Source: an uncultured Bacillota bacterium | GTDB lineage: Bacteria; Bacillota_I; Bacilli_A; RF39; UBA660 | NCBI GenBank assembly: GCA_946617625.1 | Contig: CAMOKF010000005.1 | Location: 1 to 53,981 of the forward strand | Direction: 5' to 3' | DNA length: 53,981 nt | Shown here: positions 37,095 to 46,330 of the stretch, one piece after another | How positions within the stretch are numbered: the first letter of the stretch is position 1 | How the letters are laid out: each line of letters starts with the position of its first letter | Notes under the pieces: model-generated | Seen by the model: only the letters and a program-made list of their open reading frames with translations | What the model was told of the DNA's origin: nothing | The model's database searches: none | Made by a program: the position numbers and the translations under genes

Positions 37095-38389
37095 CCTTCT
37101 TTATTAATTTTAACAATCACTTGATATGACTTATCAAAATCCATTTCATCTATTGTTATATCTATTCCATGTCTTTTTAATTCATCTGCTAAATCTCTAA
37201 TCTTACTTGTTGCTTCTTCAATTGTATATTCTCTATTTTCTTCTGCTTCATTAGAGATGAAATCTGTTGGAGTTAATTCAGTAAAATTATCATTTTCTGT
37301 TGGTTTAAAATAGTCTCCTGTTGGTTTATTAACTTCAGGCATAGATTGTTCTTGAACTATTCCTTCTGCTGGAGTTAAGAATTTAAAATTGTCTCCACCA
37401 ATAGCTGGTCCAGATCCACTATTATTTATATTAAGTAATGAATCTAAGCCACCATTTTGTGATGAATCTATAGTTTCAAAATCATTAGCTTTTTCTTTAA
37501 TATTATTTATATCTACTTGTTCAACTAGGCTGCTAGGATTTATTTGTGTAGGAGCTTCAGCTGTTAATTCATCAGTTCCATTAACTTCTCCATAATTGAT
37601 AAATTTATTGTCATGTTGTTCTTCTTTTGGTTGCTCATCTTCTGGAAAATCTTCTAATGGTGGTGCAATTGTAACTTTTCCAAAATTATCTTCTGGAGTA
37701 GATAAATCTGCATTAGGCATTAATGGACTACTATTTACAAAATTATTTTCTAATGATATTTCATTATTATTTTTTTCTTTTCCATATTCTTTTTTTATTT
37801 CTTCTTCTAATGATCTAACGCTCATTTTAGAATTAACTATCTTTTTTAACATTTCCTTTTGGCTATTAGCATCCGGTATATTTAATAAACTCCTTGCATG
37901 TCTTTCTGATATTTGTTCTTTTAATAGTGCTTCTTGTACTTCTTCAGGTAATGATAACAATCTAAGTTTATTAGCTACTGCAGATTGACTTTTTCCCATT
38001 GTCTTAGCTAATTCTTCTTGTGTCATTTGATCTATTTCTAATATCTTTTGATATGTTCTAGCTTCTTCTATAGGGCTTAAATTCTTTCTTTGTAAGTTTT
38101 CTAATAATGCTACTTTAGAACTTTCTTTATCATCTAAATTTCTAATTATTGCAGGTATTTTTGTTAATCCTGCTAAAGCAGAGGCTTTGTATCTTCTTTC
38201 TCCAGCTATTATTTCATACTTACCATTAACACTTCTTACAATTATCGGTTGTATAACTCCATGCTCTCTTATGGATACAGCAAGTTCTTTTAAAGCTTTT
38301 TCATCAAAAACTTCTCTTGGTTGAAATCTATTAGGAATTATATCATCAAGATATAAATATACCACTTCGTCTTTATTCTCATTGTTCAT
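37079..38389 (-). CDS. noc: Noc-type nucleoid occlusion protein (ParB paralogue) with extended linker
   Basis: ParB/Noc N-domain IPNRFQPREVFDEKALKELAVSIREHGVIQPIIVR, GERRYKAS, HTH GKSQSAVANKLRLLSLPEEVQEALLKEQISERHAR (Noc-like Q/K/R at specificity positions), C-terminal dimerisation-like segment; adjacent to rsmG. Confidence 0.88.
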   Translation of the reverse strand: MNNENKDEVVYLYLDDIIPNRFQPREVFDEKALKELAVSIREHGVIQPIIVRSVNGKYEIIAGERRYKASALAGLTKIPAIIRNLDDKESSKVALLENLQRKNLSPIEEARTYQKILEIDQMTQEELAKTMGKSQSAVANKLRLLSLPEEVQEALLKEQISERHARSLLNIPDANSQKEMLKKIVNSKMSVRSLEEEIKKEYGKEKNNNEISLENNFVNSSPLMPNADLSTPEDNFGKVTIAPPLEDFPEDEQPKEEQHDNKFINYGEVNGTDELTAEAPTQINPSSLVEQVDINNIKEKANDFETIDSSQNGGLDSLLNINNSGSGPAIGGDNFKFLTPAEGIVQEQSMPEVNKPTGDYFKPTENDNFTELTPTDFISNEAEENREYTIEEATSKIRDLADELKRHGIDITIDEMDFDKSYQVIVKINKEGKPKE

Positions 38390-38461
38390 TGCTATCCCTC
38401 ATTTCATTCTTCAATTACCCTATGTTATCATTATAACCCTTTTTTCATTTAGTTTCAATAA

Positions 38462-38489
38462 TAAAAAAAATAACCAATGTGGTTATTTC
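38462..38489 (-). terminator. Intrinsic terminator of the mnm/rsmG operon
   Basis: AAATAACC-aatgt-GGTTATTT. Confidence 0.7.
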
Positions 38490-39121
38490 TTATTAGTTAT
38501 TACTACTAGACTTCTACTGCTCTTTTCTATTGGTAAATTAAATTGTTCTATTTTTTCAATTATATATTTATTTTCTATTCTACTTTTTACTTCGCTAGTA
38601 ATTTCTTCTTCTATATTTCCTTTCATAGCTATTAATTTACCATTTTTATTTAATAAATGCATTGTATATTTTAATAGCTTTTCTATATTGGCTACTGCTC
38701 TTGCTGTAACAATATCATATTTTTCTTTAAGATCCTCGCCTCTAATATGTATTGCACTTATATTCTCTAATTTTAAATCTTTTATTATCTCATTAAGATA
38801 ATTTACTCTTTTTTGTAATGCATCTATTAGTGTTATTTTTAAATTTGGATACATTATTTTTAATACAATTCCTGGAAAACCAGCACCAGTACCAACATCA
38901 CATAATGATTCTATTCTATTTAAATCTATTACCTTTGTTATTGTTAAGCTATCATAAAAGTGTTTTAAATATACCTCATTTTCTTCTGTAATTCTTGTCA
39001 AATTTATTTTCTTATTCCATTCTATTAATAAATTGTAGAATCTATCTAGTTTTTTTAATTGTTCTTCTGTTATATCTATATCAATTTTCTTTAGTTCGGC
39101 TATAAATTGTTCTTTATTCAT
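38483..39121 (-). CDS. rsmG: 16S rRNA (guanine527-N7)-methyltransferase
   Basis: YNLLIEWNKKINLTRITEENEVYLKHFYDSL, LCDVGTGAGFPGIVLKI, TARAVANIEKLL. Confidence 0.96.
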   Translation of the reverse strand: MNKEQFIAELKKIDIDITEEQLKKLDRFYNLLIEWNKKINLTRITEENEVYLKHFYDSLTITKVIDLNRIESLCDVGTGAGFPGIVLKIMYPNLKITLIDALQKRVNYLNEIIKDLKLENISAIHIRGEDLKEKYDIVTARAVANIEKLLKYTMHLLNKNGKLIAMKGNIEEEITSEVKSRIENKYIIEKIEQFNLPIEKSSRSLVVITNKK

Positions 39122-40982
39122 TTTTTCCGTACTCCTTCTTTAAATAAACTGAAAGAATGGATATATCAGAAGGATTTACTCCACTAATTCTTATTGCTTG
39201 TGCAATTGTTGTAGGTCTAACCTCTTTTAGTTTTTGTCTTGCTTCACTAGCTATATTAGTTATTTTGTCATAGTCAATATCTTGTGGAATTTGCTTCTTT
39301 TCTAATTTTATTAGTTTTTCAGCTTCTTTATATGCTTTTGCTATATATCCTTCATATTTTAAAAATATTTCTACTTGTTCTTTTATTTCATTATCAAATG
39401 GTATTTCTTTAAATTTTTCTAGAAATGCTATAGTTATTTCTGGTCTCTTAAGTAATTGTTCGTATGTTAAAGTTGCATTTGGAATTTGAATATTGTTTTC
39501 TTTAAACTCTTTTTCTACTTCTGCTGTTATTTTTAGTTTATTATTTTTAGCCCATTCTAATAATTCATTTATGTTTTTTTCTTTTTCATTTAATTTTTTT
39601 AATTGTTCTTCATTTATTAAACCAACATCATATCCATATTTTCTTAGTCTTTGATCCGCATTGTCACTTCTTAATAATAATCTAAACTCTGCTCTTGAAG
39701 TTAATAAACGATATGGATCTCTGATTCCTTTTGTAATAAGATCATCTATTAATACACCTATATAAGCTTCATTACGTTTCAATACTAAAGGATCTTTTCC
39801 TTCTAGTTTTAATGATGCATTTATTCCAGCCATTAATCCTTGGCAAGCAGCTTCTTCATAACCACTTGTTCCATTTATTTGACCTGCAGTAAATAAATTT
39901 TCTAATACTTTTGTCTCTAGAGAGTTTTTCAATTGTGTTGGATAAATTGCATCATATTCTATAGCATATCCATATTTTAAAATTTTTGCATTTTCAAATC
40001 CAGGCAAAGAATGAACCATTTTGTCTTGTATCTCTGGCGGCATAGAAGTTGAAAATCCTTGTAAATACATGTCATCATAATATCTACTTTCAGGCTCTAT
40101 AAATAATTGATGTCTTTCCTTATCAGAAAATCTTACTACTTTATCTTCTATTGATGGACAATATCTAGGACCTATCCCCTCTATATCGTCTAATGCTCCA
40201 TACATACTTGACTTATTTAAGTTTTCACGTATTATCCTATGAGTTTCTTCTGTAGTGTATGTTAGATGACATGGTATTTGGTCTTCAATCTTATATTGTG
40301 GTTCTAAATCAAAACTAAATGTAAGGTACTTATCATCTCCTGGTTCAACTCTTGTTTTACTAAAATCTATTGATTTTCTATCTATTCTTTGAGGAGTACC
40401 AGTTTTTAATCTTTTAATAGTAAATCCATATTCTTTTAACTTATCACTTAAGTGATTAGATGGTTTTTCTCCATGAGGGCCTTGTCTTGTTCTAGTATTA
40501 CCTACTAAGATATCTGCCTTTAAATAAGTACCAGTTGTTAAAATAACAATGCTTGATTCTATTTTTTCTCCATTTTCTAATACAATACCTTTAACTTTTC
40601 CATTATCTACTATTAAATCTTCAACCATTCCTTCTTTTATAGTTAAATTCTTTAGTGAATTTAAAACATTTAACATTTCTTTTGGATAAGCTATTTTATC
40701 TCCTTGAGCTCTTAGGGATTGTACAGCAGGTCCTTTAGCACTATTTAACATTTTTATTTGAAGGTGAGTCTTATCAGCAACTTTACCCATAATTCCACCT
40801 AATGCGTCTATTTCACGTACAACTATACCTTTAGCACTTCCACCTATATGTGGATTACAAGGCATATCTGCTATATTCTTTATATTACTTGTAACTAGTA
40901 GTGTTTTATGACCTTTTACTGCTGAGGCATGGGCTGCTTCACAACCTGCATGTCCTCCACCTACTACTATAATGTCATACAT
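39114..40982 (-). CDS. mnmG: tRNA uridine-5-carboxymethylaminomethyl modification enzyme MnmG
   Basis: DIIVVGGGHAGCEAAHASAVKGHKTLLVT, PCNPHIGGSAKGIVVREIDALGG, GLFTAGQ-like FTAGQINGTSGYEEAACQGL, SRAEFRLLLRSDNADQRL. Confidence 0.98.
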   Translation of the reverse strand: MYDIIVVGGGHAGCEAAHASAVKGHKTLLVTSNIKNIADMPCNPHIGGSAKGIVVREIDALGGIMGKVADKTHLQIKMLNSAKGPAVQSLRAQGDKIAYPKEMLNVLNSLKNLTIKEGMVEDLIVDNGKVKGIVLENGEKIESSIVILTTGTYLKADILVGNTRTRQGPHGEKPSNHLSDKLKEYGFTIKRLKTGTPQRIDRKSIDFSKTRVEPGDDKYLTFSFDLEPQYKIEDQIPCHLTYTTEETHRIIRENLNKSSMYGALDDIEGIGPRYCPSIEDKVVRFSDKERHQLFIEPESRYYDDMYLQGFSTSMPPEIQDKMVHSLPGFENAKILKYGYAIEYDAIYPTQLKNSLETKVLENLFTAGQINGTSGYEEAACQGLMAGINASLKLEGKDPLVLKRNEAYIGVLIDDLITKGIRDPYRLLTSRAEFRLLLRSDNADQRLRKYGYDVGLINEEQLKKLNEKEKNINELLEWAKNNKLKITAEVEKEFKENNIQIPNATLTYEQLLKRPEITIAFLEKFKEIPFDNEIKEQVEIFLKYEGYIAKAYKEAEKLIKLEKKQIPQDIDYDKITNIASEARQKLKEVRPTTIAQAIRISGVNPSDISILSVYLKKEYGKNE

Positions 40983-40995
40983 TTTTTCACCTTCT

Positions 40996-42357
40996 TTATT
41001 TTCCTAGACAGAATCTTGAGAACATTTCATCTAATAATTCTTCTTCATAACTTGAACCATTTATAGTTCCCAATTCTTCCCATATATTTTTTATATCTAG
41101 TTCTATCATATCTATTGGAATATTATTTTTTATAGATTTTTCAATATCTTCCACCCTATTTAGGCATTTTCTTAAAATACTTATACTTCTTGTATTACTT
41201 AAGTATGTAGGATCTTTAGTTTCTATTTCTTCCATATTAAATAACTCGGAGATTTTTTGTTTTAATTCTTCTACTCCTCTATTTTCCAATAAGCTTATTT
41301 CAACTATTTTTTCTTTTTCAACATTTAATTCATTTCTATTAAGTTTAGAATCTAGATCATTCTTATTTATTATTACTAAATATTTCTTATCATTTATTTT
41401 TGTTAATAATTCTCTAATATCATCTGTTAATTCTTCATTATTATTTAACATAAATAATATTAAATCTGATTCATCCATTATTTTTTTACTTTTTTCTACT
41501 CCTAAAGCCTCTATTTTGTCTTCTGTTTCTCTAATTCCAGCTGTATCAATCATATTTAAAATAATACCATTTATTTTTATTTGACCCTCTACAATGTCTC
41601 TTGTAGTACCGGCTATATCTGTTACTATTGCTTTATCTTCTTCCAATAATGTGTTTAATAATGAGCTTTTTCCTACGTTAGGTCTTCCAATAATTGATGT
41701 TTTTATTCCATCCTTTATTATTTTGCCGTTTTCTGATTCTTTTAAGATTTTATTAATTTTTTCTTTTAAGTTACTTATTTTTGGCTTCAAAATATCTTGA
41801 GTAATTATCTCAACATCATCATATTCCGGATAATCTATATTAACATTTATATTTGATATTATTTGAACCATGTCATTTCTTAATTCATTTATAAGATTTG
41901 ATGTCTTACCTTCTATTTGATTAGCTGCCATTTTTCTTTGTGAATCAGTTTTTGCGTTTATCATATCCATTACTGCTTCTGCTTCTAATAAATCTATTCT
42001 TCCATTTAAAAATGCTCTTTTAGTAAACTCTCCCGGTTCTGCTAATCTACATCCATTTTCCAATAATAATTCTAGTACTTTATTAGTAGGAGCTATTCCA
42101 CCATGTGTATTTATTTCTACAGTATCTTCAGCTGTAAAAGTCTTAGGAGCTTTCATTATAGTAACCAATACTTCATCTATAATTTCATTATTATTTATTA
42201 TATGTCCATAATTAATAGTGTGTGAATCTACTTTCTCAAGATTTTTTCCTTTAAATATCTTATTTACTATAGATATAGATTCATCACCACTAACACGTAT
42301 AATTGCTATTGCCCCTACTCCTTGACTAGTTGCTATTGCACATATAGTATCATTCAT
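40996..42357 (-). CDS. mnmE: tRNA uridine-5-carboxymethylaminomethyl GTPase MnmE
   Basis: DTICAIATSQGVGAIAIIRVSG, GRPNVGKSSLLNTLLEEDKAIVTDIAGTTRDIVEG, C-terminal FSRFCLGK. Confidence 0.98.
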   Translation of the reverse strand: MNDTICAIATSQGVGAIAIIRVSGDESISIVNKIFKGKNLEKVDSHTINYGHIINNNEIIDEVLVTIMKAPKTFTAEDTVEINTHGGIAPTNKVLELLLENGCRLAEPGEFTKRAFLNGRIDLLEAEAVMDMINAKTDSQRKMAANQIEGKTSNLINELRNDMVQIISNINVNIDYPEYDDVEIITQDILKPKISNLKEKINKILKESENGKIIKDGIKTSIIGRPNVGKSSLLNTLLEEDKAIVTDIAGTTRDIVEGQIKINGIILNMIDTAGIRETEDKIEALGVEKSKKIMDESDLILFMLNNNEELTDDIRELLTKINDKKYLVIINKNDLDSKLNRNELNVEKEKIVEISLLENRGVEELKQKISELFNMEEIETKDPTYLSNTRSISILRKCLNRVEDIEKSIKNNIPIDMIELDIKNIWEELGTINGSSYEEELLDEMFSRFCLGK

Positions 42358-42407
42358 AGTGTACCTCCTTTTTCCTGCACATATTATAGCATATATTTAT
42401 AATAAAA

Positions 42408-42430
42408 AAAAGAAGATTTAATCTTCTTTT
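42408..42430 (-). terminator. Intrinsic terminator of rpmH-jag operon
   Basis: AAAAGAAGATTTAATCTTCTTTT perfect inverted repeat. Confidence 0.7.
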
Positions 42431-43032
42431 GGTTTGATTACTACACAACGATGTGGTTCTTCCCCTTCACTTTCTGTATATACCTTTTTATTATTAGTTA
42501 AAGCATTATGTACAATTCTTCTTTCATAAGAATTCATATAATCTAATTTTGCTTCTATTTTTGTATTAGCAACTTCTTTTGCTACTTTTTTTGCTAAACT
42601 TTCAATTCTCTTTTCATGCTTTTTATTATATTCATTTACATCTATTACAAATTTAAAATTCTTACCTATCATTTTATTAATATGTAATCCTATATAAAAT
42701 GATAATGCTTTTAAATTCTTTCCATTTTTTCCTATTAATAAGGCATCGTTATCAGAATATATCATGTAACTAGGTACTTCTTCTTTATTTTTTAGTTCTA
42801 CTTGTGCATTAAATCCTAAGTCTTTTAGTAACTTTATTAAATACTCTTTTATATATTTTACTACTTCTCTTTTTTCTACTACTTCTATTTCTACTTTAGA
42901 AGATTTAAATAGGCCACCTTTTTGAGAACTAATTTCTTTAATTATTAAATTTTCTTCAACCTCTTGTAAATCCTCTTTTGCATTTATAATTGCTTCTTCT
43001 TTAGTTTTTCCTGTATAATTATGCTTTTCCAT
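42418..43032 (-). CDS. jag: RNA-binding protein Jag/KhpB (KH-R3H)
   Basis: Jag-N YTGKTKEEAIINAKEDL, KH LLIGKNGKNLKALSFYI, R3H MNSYERRIVHNAL...EGEEPHRCVVIKP. Confidence 0.95.
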   Translation of the reverse strand: MEKHNYTGKTKEEAIINAKEDLQEVEENLIIKEISSQKGGLFKSSKVEIEVVEKREVVKYIKEYLIKLLKDLGFNAQVELKNKEEVPSYMIYSDNDALLIGKNGKNLKALSFYIGLHINKMIGKNFKFVIDVNEYNKKHEKRIESLAKKVAKEVANTKIEAKLDYMNSYERRIVHNALTNNKKVYTESEGEEPHRCVVIKPKED

Positions 43033-43954
43033 TTGCTTCTTTACTCCTTTTAACTAATATATTTTGAATTATTGTAAATGCATTAGATGTTACCCAATAA
43101 ATTCCTAGTGCTGAAGGCATAAATACTGCCATAACTACTATAGTTGCAGTCATATAAATAGGCATCATTTTCATTGAAGGATCTTGCATATTTCCTGTTG
43201 AATTCATTTTAAATGAATAGAATGTAGTTGCTCCTATTAATATAACCAATACTATATATACAATAAATGTAGATGTACTAATTCCTACACTAGGAGTTGT
43301 TCCTAACTGAAGTCCTAAAAATTTTCCTTCAAAAATTGCCGGTGTTCTTTGAACAGCTTCAAAGAATGCAATAAATAGTGGCAACTGTAACATTGAAAAT
43401 AAACATCCAGACATTGGACTTATATTATATTTTTTGTATACCATCATCATCTCTTGATTTTGTTTAATCATTGATTCTTGATCTTGCTTTCCTTCATATT
43501 TCTTTTGAATTCTATTTAATTCTGGTTGTGCTTTCTTTATTAATTCTGATTGTAATGCTGTCTTTCTAGTTACTGGGAAAGCTAACAATCTTATTGCTAA
43601 GCTAACTATTATTAAAGATACTGCATAATTACCAATATTCTTACCTAATAATATAAGTAGAAAAGCTAATGGTTTTACAAAGAAACTATTCCATAATCCT
43701 TCGTATTTTCCTGATGTAATTTTAAAATTTTCACATTTTGGAAGTTTACTTATATCTACTCCATTATCTTTGTAAGCTTTTATAGTTACTTTATTTTTAG
43801 GCTGACAAAGTATATTCTCTGTTAAGTTTTGTCCTGTTACTTCGTTTTTTACAGGCTTTTTATTAGAATCAGTTAATGTTTTTGTACATCCTGTCGTTAA
43901 CATTAACATTAGAATAATTATAAGTATTTTATAAATCTTTTTACTTTTTTTCAT
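43019..43954 (-). CDS. yidC: Membrane protein insertase YidC (lipoprotein form)
   Basis: Lipobox LTTGC; SLAIRLLAFPVTRKTALQSELIKKAQPELNRIQKKYEGK, PMSGCLFSMLQLPLFIAFFEAV. Confidence 0.96.
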   Translation of the reverse strand: MKKSKKIYKILIIILMLMLTTGCTKTLTDSNKKPVKNEVTGQNLTENILCQPKNKVTIKAYKDNGVDISKLPKCENFKITSGKYEGLWNSFFVKPLAFLLILLGKNIGNYAVSLIIVSLAIRLLAFPVTRKTALQSELIKKAQPELNRIQKKYEGKQDQESMIKQNQEMMMVYKKYNISPMSGCLFSMLQLPLFIAFFEAVQRTPAIFEGKFLGLQLGTTPSVGISTSTFIVYIVLVILIGATTFYSFKMNSTGNMQDPSMKMMPIYMTATIVVMAVFMPSALGIYWVTSNAFTIIQNILVKRSKEANGKA

Positions 43955-44300
43955 TACAAATATCCTTTCTGATGTTATGCATTATAGAATTAAAATCTAT
44001 TTCTAATTCATTAAAACTGATATTTAATGCACTTCTTCTTAATATTATAATATAATCTTGTTGATTATTATAGCTTTTTTTGTAATTATCTATTATTGAT
44101 CTAATTTTTCTCTTGCAATTATTTCTTACAACTGCATTTCCTATTTTTTTTCCAACAGATATTCCAAATCTATCAAATTGGTATTCATTATCCTTATAAT
44201 ATATAATAAAACTATTGTTCTTTTTAAATGGACATTTGTTTATAATAAAATCAAACTCATCTTTTCTTTTTACTATATATAATTTTCTCATATTATTCAC
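43941..44300 (-). CDS. rnpA: Ribonuclease P protein component
   Basis: RFGISVGKKIGNAVVRNNCKRKIRSII; between rpmH and yidC. Confidence 0.95.
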   Translation of the reverse strand: MNNMRKLYIVKRKDEFDFIINKCPFKKNNSFIIYYKDNEYQFDRFGISVGKKIGNAVVRNNCKRKIRSIIDNYKKSYNNQQDYIIILRRSALNISFNELEIDFNSIMHNIRKDICNEKK

Positions 44301-44326
44301 CTATTTTATCATTATTATATAAGAGT

Positions 44327-44350
44327 AAAAAACCACTGTTTTACAGCGGT
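44327..44350 (-). terminator. Possible attenuator hairpin between rpmH and rnpA
   Basis: ACCACTGT-tt-ACAGCGGT (one mismatch) with A-run on + strand. Confidence 0.4.
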
Positions 44351-44353
44351 ATT

Positions 44354-44476
44354 CTATTTACTAAGATTTTTACGTCCTTTACGACGACGACGATTTAAAA
44401 TATTTGTTTTCTTACGAGCAAAAAAACCTAACTTTTTAGCTTTTTTACGATTGTTTGGTTGATATGTTCTTTTCAT
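44354..44476 (-). CDS. rpmH: 50S ribosomal protein L34
   Basis: MKRTYQPNNRKKAKKLGFFARKKTNILNRRRRKGRKNLSK. Start re-assigned from 44536 to 44476 (GGAGGTGGAGAAA ribosome-binding site). Confidence 0.96.
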   Translation of the reverse strand: MKRTYQPNNRKKAKKLGFFARKKTNILNRRRRKGRKNLSK

Positions 44477-44536
44477 TTTCTCCACCTCCAGACATAAATC
44501 CACCTTATTATAATAAGTTTTTGCGTATTTTGTCAA

Positions 44537-44829
44537 TTAAATTTAATTATTTTATTTTTCCACAGTACTGTTGATAACTTTTTATAACATTGTGATTTAT
44601 AAATTGTGGAAAATGTGGAAAACTATATTATAATTATATATATCAAAGGTTTTATTTGTGGAAAACTCTGTGGATTTCTTGTTGAAAACTTTTTTATTAA
44701 ATGTTTGTTTTTTGTTTATTCACATAGTTTTGCACAGATTTATGTTTTTTAAAAAAATATGTTTCTTTTTTATTTTATTTGATGTACACTAGTAATCGAT
44801 ATTTCTAAATCAGGGGAGATGATGGAAGG
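44537..44829. other. oriC: oriC, first part: DnaA-box cluster upstream of dnaA
   Basis: TTTTCCACA 44556; TGTTGATAA 44569; TGTGGAAAA 44605, 44614, 44657; TGTGGATTT 44669; TGTTGAAAA 44680; TTATTCACA 44716; TTTTGCACA 44728; AT-rich tracts; rpmH-dnaA context; gene strand switch. Confidence 0.9.
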
Positions 44830-46200
44830 ATGAATTATGATTCAATTTGGAATAATTTTTTATCTATTATTCAAACTAAATTAACATCTTTACCATTCAA
44901 AACCTGGTTTGCTGATACTAAACTTTTAAAAATCGAAAATTCTAAGGCCTATATAATAGTACCAATGCCTATTCATAAAAAACATTTAGTAGATAATTAT
45001 AATAATTTAATTATAGAAACCTTAAATTCTTTAGTTGGAACTAATTGTGAACTTGTCTTTCTATTAAGTGAAGAAATAGAGGAAGAGTTAAATGAAAACA
45101 AGGTACAAAATAATATAAATAATATTGAAGTTGAAGTAGAGGAAGTTAATTCAAATTTAATATCTAAATATACATTTGATAATTTTGTGGTAGGAAATAG
45201 TAATAAATTTGCTCATGCTGGTGCTTTATCTGTTGCTGAGAATCCTGGAAAAATGTATAATCCTTTATTTCTTTATGGAGATAGTGGATTAGGTAAGACT
45301 CACTTAATGCATGCAATAGGTAATTATATTGTTAAAAATTCAAATAAAAAGGTATTATATGTTACAAGTGAGCAGTTTATTCAAGATTTTATAAAAACAA
45401 ATCGAAAAGATGATGAAGATAGTAATTTTAATTATGTAGATTTCTTTAAAAATAAATATAGAAATATTGATGTATTGATTATAGATGATATTCAATATTT
45501 AGGTGGTGCAACAAAGACTCAACAAGAATTCTTTCATACTTTTAATAATCTATATAATGATAGTAAACAAATAATAATATCATCAGATAGGTCTCCTAAA
45601 GATCTTAAGGTATTAGAAGATAGATTAAGAACTAGATTTACTTGGGGGTTAGAAGTTAATATATTTCCTCCAGATTTTGAATTAAGATCTCAAATAGTAA
45701 GAAAAAAAATTATTGCTGAAAAGTTAGAAAAAGAAATACCTGATGATGTTATTGAATATATAGCAGCTAATACTGGGTCTAATGTAAGAGAATTGGAAGG
45801 GGCTATTACAAGATTAATCGCATATTCATCTATGATGGGTAGTGCCGATATTACCTTAGATTTAGCAGTGGATGCTCTTAAAGATACTGTAAGTAAGGGG
45901 ATTGGAGAGAAAAATGATGTTCATAGAATTCAAAAAATTGTTTCTGAATATTTTCAAATATCAGTTGAAGATATAAGAAGTAAAAAAAGAAGTTCAAATA
46001 TTTCTTTTCCAAGACAAATTGCTATGTATCTTTGTAGAGTAATGACTAATGAATCTTTTCCTAAAATAGGAATAGAGTTTGGGGGAAAAGATCATACCAC
46101 TGTTATGCATTCTGTAGAAAAGATAGAAAAGGAAATAAGAGTTAATAAAGATTTAGCTAATATTATTGAAAAACTAAAAAAGGATATAGGTCTTGTGTAA
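44830..46200 (+). CDS. dnaA: Chromosomal replication initiator protein DnaA
   Basis: FDNFVVGNSNKFAHAGALSVAENPGKMYNPLFLYGDSGLGKTHLMHAIGN, FPPDFELRSQIV, GGKDHTTVMHSVEKIEKEI. Confidence 0.98.
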   Translation: MNYDSIWNNFLSIIQTKLTSLPFKTWFADTKLLKIENSKAYIIVPMPIHKKHLVDNYNNLIIETLNSLVGTNCELVFLLSEEIEEELNENKVQNNINNIEVEVEEVNSNLISKYTFDNFVVGNSNKFAHAGALSVAENPGKMYNPLFLYGDSGLGKTHLMHAIGNYIVKNSNKKVLYVTSEQFIQDFIKTNRKDDEDSNFNYVDFFKNKYRNIDVLIIDDIQYLGGATKTQQEFFHTFNNLYNDSKQIIISSDRSPKDLKVLEDRLRTRFTWGLEVNIFPPDFELRSQIVRKKIIAEKLEKEIPDDVIEYIAANTGSNVRELEGAITRLIAYSSMMGSADITLDLAVDALKDTVSKGIGEKNDVHRIQKIVSEYFQISVEDIRSKKRSSNISFPRQIAMYLCRVMTNESFPKIGIEFGGKDHTTVMHSVEKIEKEIRVNKDLANIIEKLKKDIGLV

Positions 46201-46330
46201 AAATAATGACTTATTAACAAGTTTTCCACAAGAGTTGTGTATAATTTTTTATTGATATATAATAATATTAATTAGTTTTCCACATTTTCCACAGTAAAAA
46301 TAATAATATTTAAGAAAGAAGGAATAATAT
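46201..46330. other. oriC: oriC, second part: DnaA-box cluster between dnaA and dnaN
   Basis: TTTTCCACA 46222, TGTGTATAA 46236, directly adjacent TTTTCCACA 46276 and 46285, followed by gTAAAAATAATAATATT. Confidence 0.8.

Noticed and set aside
37596-37988. Plus-strand 130-aa ORF opposite noc (and 38382-38801 opposite rsmG)
   Set aside because: Serine/phenylalanine-rich mirror of the coding strand, no SD or terminator; the real genes are on the minus strand.
40803-40818. TATTTCACGTACAACT in mnmG and TGTTTCACTGCAACCA in fbaA as parS
   Set aside because: Only 12/16 matches, palindrome broken on one side.
44700-44770. Poly-T tracts before dnaA considered as terminators
   Set aside because: No hairpin stems; more consistent with AT-rich oriC DNA and promoter region.
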